This document shows positions 14,313-18,408 of a stretch of DNA of 18,408 nt, piece by piece. Each line of letters starts with the position of its first letter. Position 1 is the first letter of the stretch. Below the pieces are notes generated by a model, which was given only the letters and a program-made list of their open reading frames with translations, was not told the origin of the DNA and did not search any database. The position numbers and the translations under genes were made by a program. Origin of the DNA: Streptomyces flaveolus (GTDB taxonomy: Bacteria; Actinomycetota; Actinomycetes; Streptomycetales; Streptomycetaceae); contig NZ_JNWV01000074.1 of the NCBI RefSeq assembly GCF_000716535.1, positions 1 through 18,408 on the forward strand, given 5' to 3'.

Positions 14313-14733
14313 TGAAGCTGAGCAGATTCGGGTACCGGAGGGATGGAGCCTGGGCGGCGGCCGGGACCCGGGCGTCCCCGGACGGGCAGGCCCGGCCGCA
14401 TAGGGATCGTGACCCGGCGACGTCCGCCCCGGCGACCATGCGCAGCGATGGCCAAGCCGGTCCAACCATGCACGCCTTTTCCTGTATACACGCCTTTTAA
14501 AGTTTCAGGGGGTAGCCGGACATCCCTTCCAGTGACGTGGCTGTCAGGTCCGGCCTCCCCGGTCTCGCCGCGCTCTGGGCTTGCTGACTGGTGGTGATCT
14601 CCCACAGGTTTCCCTGATGGGCTGCGGTCCGGAACTGCCTGTCGAGCGTGGGGACGGTTCCTCAGCCCGGCACCATTCAGGCGGCGGGCCGCGCGGGCGG
14701 TGCCCTGGCGCACCAGTGCTGGCCCGGACGTGG
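14313..14733. other. Gene-free gap, with a short AT-rich patch
   Basis: No gene is supported in these 421 bases. Near the middle lies the most AT-rich patch of the window, with two direct copies of CACGCCTTTT (14471-14480 and 14489-14498) 18 bp apart and TGTATACA (14483-14490) between them. This could be a promoter or binding site, but no gene starts nearby. Confidence 0.45.
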
Positions 14734-16179
14734 TTACCGGCCCTGGGGGCAGCGGCGGTAGCAGTAGGAGTCGGAGGAGGCGTCGCCGCCCTGGAGGCGT
14801 GTCTGGTGCACGCGCAGGCCGGCGAAGTCCTCGCCGTGGGGGAAGAAGCGGCCGTCCACCGACAGGCCGCCGCGTGAGGTATCGGCGTCCAGCTTGACCA
14901 TCCACGGTTCGATGCCCGCGGGATAGAACTGCTCGTCCCAGGCGGCGTACAGGGAGTTCGTCAGGTAGACGCGCTGCCCGTCGCGGCTGACCTCGACCAT
15001 CTGGGCCCCGCCCGTCAGCGGTACGTCGGGCGCTGCGGGGTGCGGCCGGCGGGCGGTGATGCCGCCGAGCCGCACGGCCGCGGTCCGCCTGGGTTGCCGC
15101 GGGTCGCTCACGTCGTACTGGATGAGGTCGCCGGTGCCCCACGCAGAGACGTACAGCCACCGGTCGTCCACCGAGAGGTCGATGTCGGTGATCAGCGGGG
15201 GCACGGCGCCGAACGGCTTGAGCGCCGGGGGCAGGTCCTCGGCCGGGGCGGGCTCGGCCGGGAGGGTGATCACCTTGGTGACGTGGAAGTCCTCGCCGTC
15301 GCGGTGCCACCGCCACACCGAGGCCGACAGGTCCTCGACGTCGACCACGGTGTTGGTGAACCCCCAGGTGGCCTCGGGGTCGTGCGCGGGACGCAGTTCC
15401 AGCACCATCTGGTGGGCGTCGCCCAGGTCGACCTGCTGCAGGTGCCGGCCGGTGCCGAGTTCCCAGAAGTGCAGGCAGTGGCCGTAACGGCGCCCCAGCA
15501 GCAGGTCGGGGACGAGCCCGTCCTCGATCATGGAAGGGGTTCCCCACTCGCTGGTCACGGCGATGTTCTGGGCCAGGTGCCACCAGACGTCGTAGGCGAG
15601 ATGCTGCGGCCCGCGCTCGCTCTCCCAACCGCGCAGTACCTCGAAGCTCTCGTGGTCCAGCAGAGCCACGCCGCCGGGCCCGTCCGCGCCGTCCGCGCCG
15701 CCCAGGCAGGACAGGAAGACGCCGTCGGGACCGCAGTGCAGGGTGTGGGGGCGCGAGTACCCGGCCCGGGCGGCCAGTTCCCCGGGCTCGACCGTCTTGA
15801 CCAGGCGGGGGCGGGCCGGATCGGGGACGGTGTCGAAGACGTGCAGCCTGGAGGAGCGCAGTCCGGGGACGAGGAGATAGCGGCGCGTGGCGTGGTGGTG
15901 ACCGGCATGGGCCAGCGCGCTCGAGCAGGCGTTCCAGCCGAAGTGGTGCAGTTCGTTGCCCACGCCGGGCACCTCGGCGCGGGCGATCACCCGGCCATAC
16001 GCCGGGGAGCCGGGGTCGGTGCCTACGGTGAACAGCGCGTCCGGACGCGCTCCGGCCGGGTCGAACCCGACGACGTAGGCGAGTCCCTCCCCGGGCGCGG
16101 CGACGGCGTCCGCCGGGGTGCGGTACAGGGTCGGATCCTGGCGGCCGTCGTGGTCGTGCGGGTGCTCGGTCGTCGTCAT
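14734..16179 (-). CDS. Selenium-binding protein 56 / methanethiol oxidase family
   Basis: This 481-residue protein spans the full length of the SBP56 family (the human member has about 472 residues). In that family, SELENBP1 and bacterial MtoX oxidise methanethiol to formaldehyde, H2S and H2O2. Signature segments in order: GEGLAYVVGFDP (30-41), NELHHFGWNACSSA (75-88, with the family HH and C85), SRPHTLHCGPDG, LAYDVWWHLAQNIAVTSEWG, VDLGDAHQMVLELRPAHDP, DIDLSVDDRWLYVSAWGTGD, and AQMVEVSRDGQRVYLTNSLY near the C-terminus. No signal peptide is visible, so it is probably cytoplasmic. Start ATG 16179 has GGGGA 7-8 nt upstream; an upstream in-frame ATG at 16212 adds 11 unlikely residues. It is monocistronic. 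A sulfur or copper role is inferred from the family; metal or selenium content cannot be read from sequence. Confidence 0.93.
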   Translation of the reverse strand: MTTTEHPHDHDGRQDPTLYRTPADAVAAPGEGLAYVVGFDPAGARPDALFTVGTDPGSPAYGRVIARAEVPGVGNELHHFGWNACSSALAHAGHHHATRRYLLVPGLRSSRLHVFDTVPDPARPRLVKTVEPGELAARAGYSRPHTLHCGPDGVFLSCLGGADGADGPGGVALLDHESFEVLRGWESERGPQHLAYDVWWHLAQNIAVTSEWGTPSMIEDGLVPDLLLGRRYGHCLHFWELGTGRHLQQVDLGDAHQMVLELRPAHDPEATWGFTNTVVDVEDLSASVWRWHRDGEDFHVTKVITLPAEPAPAEDLPPALKPFGAVPPLITDIDLSVDDRWLYVSAWGTGDLIQYDVSDPRQPRRTAAVRLGGITARRPHPAAPDVPLTGGAQMVEVSRDGQRVYLTNSLYAAWDEQFYPAGIEPWMVKLDADTSRGGLSVDGRFFPHGEDFAGLRVHQTRLQGGDASSDSYCYRRCPQGR

Positions 16180-16523
16180 CGTGTGTTCCCCACTCGGCGA
16201 ACACAGGGCCAAGGACCGGGTGAACCCCCGTCACGGACGGGCCGGCTCTCTCGTCCGCCGTCGATGTGCGGTGAGGGACGGATATGCCACTGATTCCGAG
16301 CGTTTCACAGTCCCCGGGTCCCTGCCACGGCGCCGGCCGCGACAGCGCTGTCGGCCACCGAAAACCAGGGCCGATGACGTCCGGTGCCGGCGCGCTCCTG
16401 GTGTTGGGCGATCACGTAATTCCCCGGCCGTTCGGTCATGTGATTCCCCACCTTGTCGGTGGTGGGGTGACGGGCGTGAAGGGCATCGTCGACTGGTCAT
16501 GGGCGTCCGGCAGACTCCGCGGC
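16180..16523. other. Divergent spacer between SBP56 and the DUF6882-like gene
   Basis: These 344 bases hold no convincing gene. They contain the SBP56 ribosome binding site at the left, the 24-bp direct repeats in the middle, and a possible leaderless promoter at the right: TCGACT (16489-16494), 16-bp spacer, CAGACT (16511-16516), then 7 nt to ATG 16524. Confidence 0.45.
16413..16460. repeat. Two adjacent 24-bp imperfect direct repeats
   Basis: Units 16413-16436 and 16437-16460 match at 17 of 24 positions, sharing CAyGTrATTCCCC at the start and TCGGT at the end. The second unit also begins a hairpin: CCCCACC (16446-16452) pairs with GGTGGGG (16461-16467). It lies in the spacer between the divergent SBP56 and DUF6882-like genes, so it may bind a regulator. 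Confidence 0.6.
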
Positions 16524-16850
16524 ATGGGAATGTTCAAGCGGGCCAATGAGGCGGAGAGTGCTGGTCAGGCTGGTGAGAGAGCCGAACTGAACGTGCTCCT
16601 TCTGCGGGGCGAAGACATGATCGAGCCACTGGCTCGTGCGCACATGTCCTGGGGGCTGGGATCGGCGGACTGCTGGGATCTGGACCAGACGACCGGCATG
16701 ATCACCTGGACCTTCCACGACAAGACGGCGACGCCATCTGCCCAGATTCTCGGCAGTTTCAGCCCGGACCCTCCTCCACAGCAGTGGCCTATGGCGGCCA
16801 TCTCTTCCAATGATCACATCAGGGGAAAGGTGCGGAGCACGCCACGATAG
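16524..16850 (+). CDS. Short DUF6882-like protein, probably truncated
   Basis: The product is a 108-residue soluble protein of unknown function. Residues from about 30 on (MIEPLARAHMSWGLGSADCW, then DLDQTTGMITWTF and AQILGSFSP) resemble the DUF6882 pattern, in which a W-x-x-D strand is followed by a T/I-x-F strand and AQ-I/L-LGS-x-S. In that family a W-x-W-A-W-A-N motif comes next. Here it is garbled to PPPQQWPMAAISSNDHI, and the frame stops soon after, so a short double frameshift and a lost C-terminal half are likely. The start is ATG 16524 (ATG 16530 is an alternative). There is no RBS, but a possible leaderless promoter precedes it. The frame extends upstream to 16284 without protein-like sequence. 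No function can be given. Confidence 0.55.
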   Translation: MGMFKRANEAESAGQAGERAELNVLLLRGEDMIEPLARAHMSWGLGSADCWDLDQTTGMITWTFHDKTATPSAQILGSFSPDPPPQQWPMAAISSNDHIRGKVRSTPR

Positions 16851-17050
16851 CCAAAGCCCGAGTGCCCATTGGCTTCCGTACCCGGGCTGTCCTCCCACGC
16901 TGACACCGCCCGTCGGCCCCGCGCGTCGGACCAGGCAGGCGGGGGAGAGCCGTACTCGGGGTAGATGCTGGAGGTGCCCGGTGGCCTGCACCGCTGAAGG
17001 ACGCAGGCGTCGTGGCGCTGTCAGTGGCGCGACCGGAGGGACCAGTCGGT

Positions 17051-17767
17051 ATGGCACGTACGCGTGCGGAGGCGAGCACCAGGCATCCCCGGCACGAACG
17101 CAGGGGCGAAGTACGACTGCCTGCGGTCGTCGCGACGCTCGCCGCGATCTCCCTGTACCTGTTCCTGCCGCAACGGCTGCTGGTCGCTCCGCGCTACGTA
17201 CTGCCCGCCCTGGAGTGCCTGCTGCTCGTTCCGCTGATCGCGATCAACCCGAAGCGTCTGACCCGGCAGACGAAGGCGTTCCGGGTGCTTTCCCTCACGC
17301 TCGTGGCGGTCATCGCCGTCAGCAATCTGGTGGCGCTGGTCATCCTGATCCACGAGCTGGTGTACGCCGGGGTGAAGGACGGCCGGTCCTTGCTGGTGGC
17401 GGCGCTACAGGTGTGGCTCACCAACATCATCGTCTTCGGCCTGGCCTACTGGGAGCTGGACCGCGGCGGCCCGGTCAGCCGCACGCAGGCGCCCCGCTCG
17501 GCCCTGCCCCTGGCGGATTTCCGTTTCTCGCAGGACGAGAACGACGACGCCATCCAGGAAGTGGCCGACGGCGCCAGCGGCGTGTCGGACTGGGTCCCCA
17601 CCCTCGCGGACTACCTCTACGTGTCCGTCACGAACTCCACGGCCTTCAGCCCGACCGACACGATGCCGCTGTCGACCCGCGCAAAGCTCTTGATGAGCAT
17701 CCAGAGTGTTTCCGCCCTGTTGACCTCGCTCCTCGTGATCGCCCGGGCCGTCAGCATCCTGCACTGA
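17051..17767 (+). CDS. Multi-pass membrane protein with a pore-like loop
   Basis: The 238-residue inner-membrane protein has a basic N-terminus (MARTRAEASTRHPRHERRGE), then hydrophobic helices at about residues 22-39, 48-64, 78-101 and 113-134, a polar stretch (140-185), and a last helix at 213-236. Before the last helix is YVSVTNSTAFSPTDTMPLS (190-208). Its T-x-F-x-P-T-D form recalls the re-entrant pore loop of small two-helix ion channels and DUF1345-like proteins. Start ATG 17051 follows GGAGGG (17035-17040) by about 10 nt; GTG 17012, with GAAGGA upstream, is a fair alternative that would add 13 residues. It stands alone. I do not recognise a named gene, and transport or channel activity is a guess from the loop. 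Confidence 0.8.
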   Translation: MARTRAEASTRHPRHERRGEVRLPAVVATLAAISLYLFLPQRLLVAPRYVLPALECLLLVPLIAINPKRLTRQTKAFRVLSLTLVAVIAVSNLVALVILIHELVYAGVKDGRSLLVAALQVWLTNIIVFGLAYWELDRGGPVSRTQAPRSALPLADFRFSQDENDDAIQEVADGASGVSDWVPTLADYLYVSVTNSTAFSPTDTMPLSTRAKLLMSIQSVSALLTSLLVIARAVSILH

Positions 17768-17793
17768 CCGGCCGCGTGGCTCAGGCCTCTTCC

Positions 17794-18090
17794 TTATGAG
17801 GCGGCGGGGCCGTACGGCCCCGGCGGCCTCGGCCCGCCGGTCTTCGACACGTCCTGGCGGACGGCACCGGAAAGCGTGTCCGCCGCTCCCGACAGCACGC
17901 CCTTGGCCTGGCCCCCGGAGCGGCCGAGCTGACCGCCGATCACCTCGGGCAGCCCGGCCAACTTGTGCGGGCCCGCCGCGAAGTGCAGGCAGTTGGAACC
18001 GGTCGAACTCGGCGTCGTCGTCCTGCGACCAGCCGAGGGACGCCTCGTGGCCGGGGCGCTCCCGGCTCCGTTCACCCCCGGCCAGCCGGG
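17794..18090 (-). pseudogene. Unrecognised coding remnant with a frameshift
   Basis: The minus-strand frame ending at TAA 17794-17796 reads CLHFAAGPHKLAGLPEVIGG, then QLGRSGGQAKGVLSGAADTL and SGAVRQDVSKTGG, with nearly every third base G or C, which is typical of real coding DNA here. Upstream of about 17997 the protein-like sequence moves to another frame (GHEASLGWSQDDDAEFDRF), so one frameshift seems to split the gene. I could not fix a start; the upstream boundary is approximate. The helical Gly/Ala/Gln-rich tail and the DDDAEFDRF segment match no family I can name. Sequencing error is an alternative to true decay. Confidence 0.4.
17805..17822. terminator. 18-bp perfect palindrome at the convergent gene ends
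   Basis: CGGGGCCGT (17805-17813) is followed by its reverse complement (17814-17822), 38 bp after the stop of the membrane-protein gene. It is inside the last codons of the convergent remnant. It may serve as a terminator for the plus-strand transcript. Confidence 0.35.
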
Positions 18091-18367
18091 TGTGGTTCCC
18101 GGGACCACGAGAGACGGGCCTGGAGCGCGTGGAGCGCGGCATACAGCTCAGCGACCTGTGCGCTGCGCGACGAGCAACGGGGAGGGCGGTTCGCATTGAG
18201 GCGTGTGCAGGCGAATCATTGCCGGTGACGCTTGCGTGACCGATGGCGCGGCCTTGGCTTCAGGACCTGCTGTCGGCTGCGGCATGCGCTCTTGCCAAGA
18301 TGCTCGCGGCTGGGTCACGTCCGCTGGAGTGGTGTATCGACGGCCACTCGGTGATCTCGTTTTGAGG

Positions 18368-18408
18368 CTATGCGGTGAGTTCGGTGGGCAGGACGGTGTC
18401 GTCGGTTT
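18368..18408 (-). CDS. Possible 3' end of a gene entering from the right
   Basis: On the minus strand the last bases read TDDTVLPTELTA and then TAG (18368-18370). The frame is open to the window edge and looks like a plausible C-terminus, but 13 codons are too few to identify. Plus-strand bases 18243-18365 also form a 40-codon open frame that I do not accept as a gene. Confidence 0.25.
   Translation of the reverse strand, partial: TDDTVLPTELTA

Noticed and set aside
14171..16234. 687-codon minus-strand open frame
   Set aside because: Out-of-frame shadow of the SBP56 gene on the same strand; Arg/Pro-rich without motifs.
18243..18365. 40-codon plus-strand frame near the right edge
   Set aside because: Protein-like in part, but too short, without RBS and without a recognised family.
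1..18408. CRISPR arrays, tRNA or rRNA genes
   Set aside because: No regularly spaced repeats or RNA-gene signatures were seen on either strand by eye.

Overview
The window is high-GC actinobacterial DNA with extreme third-position GC bias, Tat and Sec secretion signals, leaderless-looking starts and typical actinomycete gene families. It is most likely from Streptomyces or a close relative, and reads as an accessory chromosomal region: intact catabolic and regulatory genes mixed with IS remnants and decayed genes.

Region 1 (1-6930) is a glycan-degradation locus. On the minus strand are an RpiR/MurR-type regulator and, downstream of it, a BadF-type amino-sugar kinase whose 3' end is cut off at a CTAG site by an IS5-family element running off the left edge. 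Divergently, on the plus strand, is a tight operon: a SIS-domain sugar-phosphate protein, a secreted GH20 enzyme with a ricin-like C-terminal domain, and a Tat-exported GH29 fucosidase (ATGA overlap). The divergent spacer carries two copies of GAAGAA-N3-TTCTTC-ATC, one beside each gene start, with plausible overlapping promoters; these are probably the RpiR operators. The GH29 carries marks of the GH29-B (alpha-1,3/1,4) subfamily. The GH20 lacks the usual hexosaminidase Arg and HWHL motifs, so a lacto-N-biosidase-like activity on fucosylated type-1 or Lewis glycans is a reasonable but untested hypothesis.

Region 2 (6930-10118) holds a secreted right-handed beta-helix protein, an SMI1/KNR4-domain protein with a repeated C-terminal module (both minus strand), and a frameshifted small gene that ends exactly at a CTAG where a second, degenerate IS5-family element begins (10119 to about 10875).

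Region 3 (10876-14312) contains a small one-helix membrane protein, a nucleotidyltransferase of the lincosamide/aminoglycoside-resistance type with a leaderless-looking start, a divergent TetR/SDR pair with two matched operators, and the nonsense-mutated tail of an XRE/MmyB-type regulator followed by a perfect 32-bp palindrome.

Region 4 (14313-18408) contains a selenium-binding protein/methanethiol oxidase homologue (minus), a short DUF6882-like gene preceded by a 24-bp tandem repeat, a multi-pass membrane protein with a pore-like loop, an unrecognised frameshifted coding remnant, and a few terminal codons of a possible gene at the right edge. I saw no tRNA, rRNA or CRISPR array.
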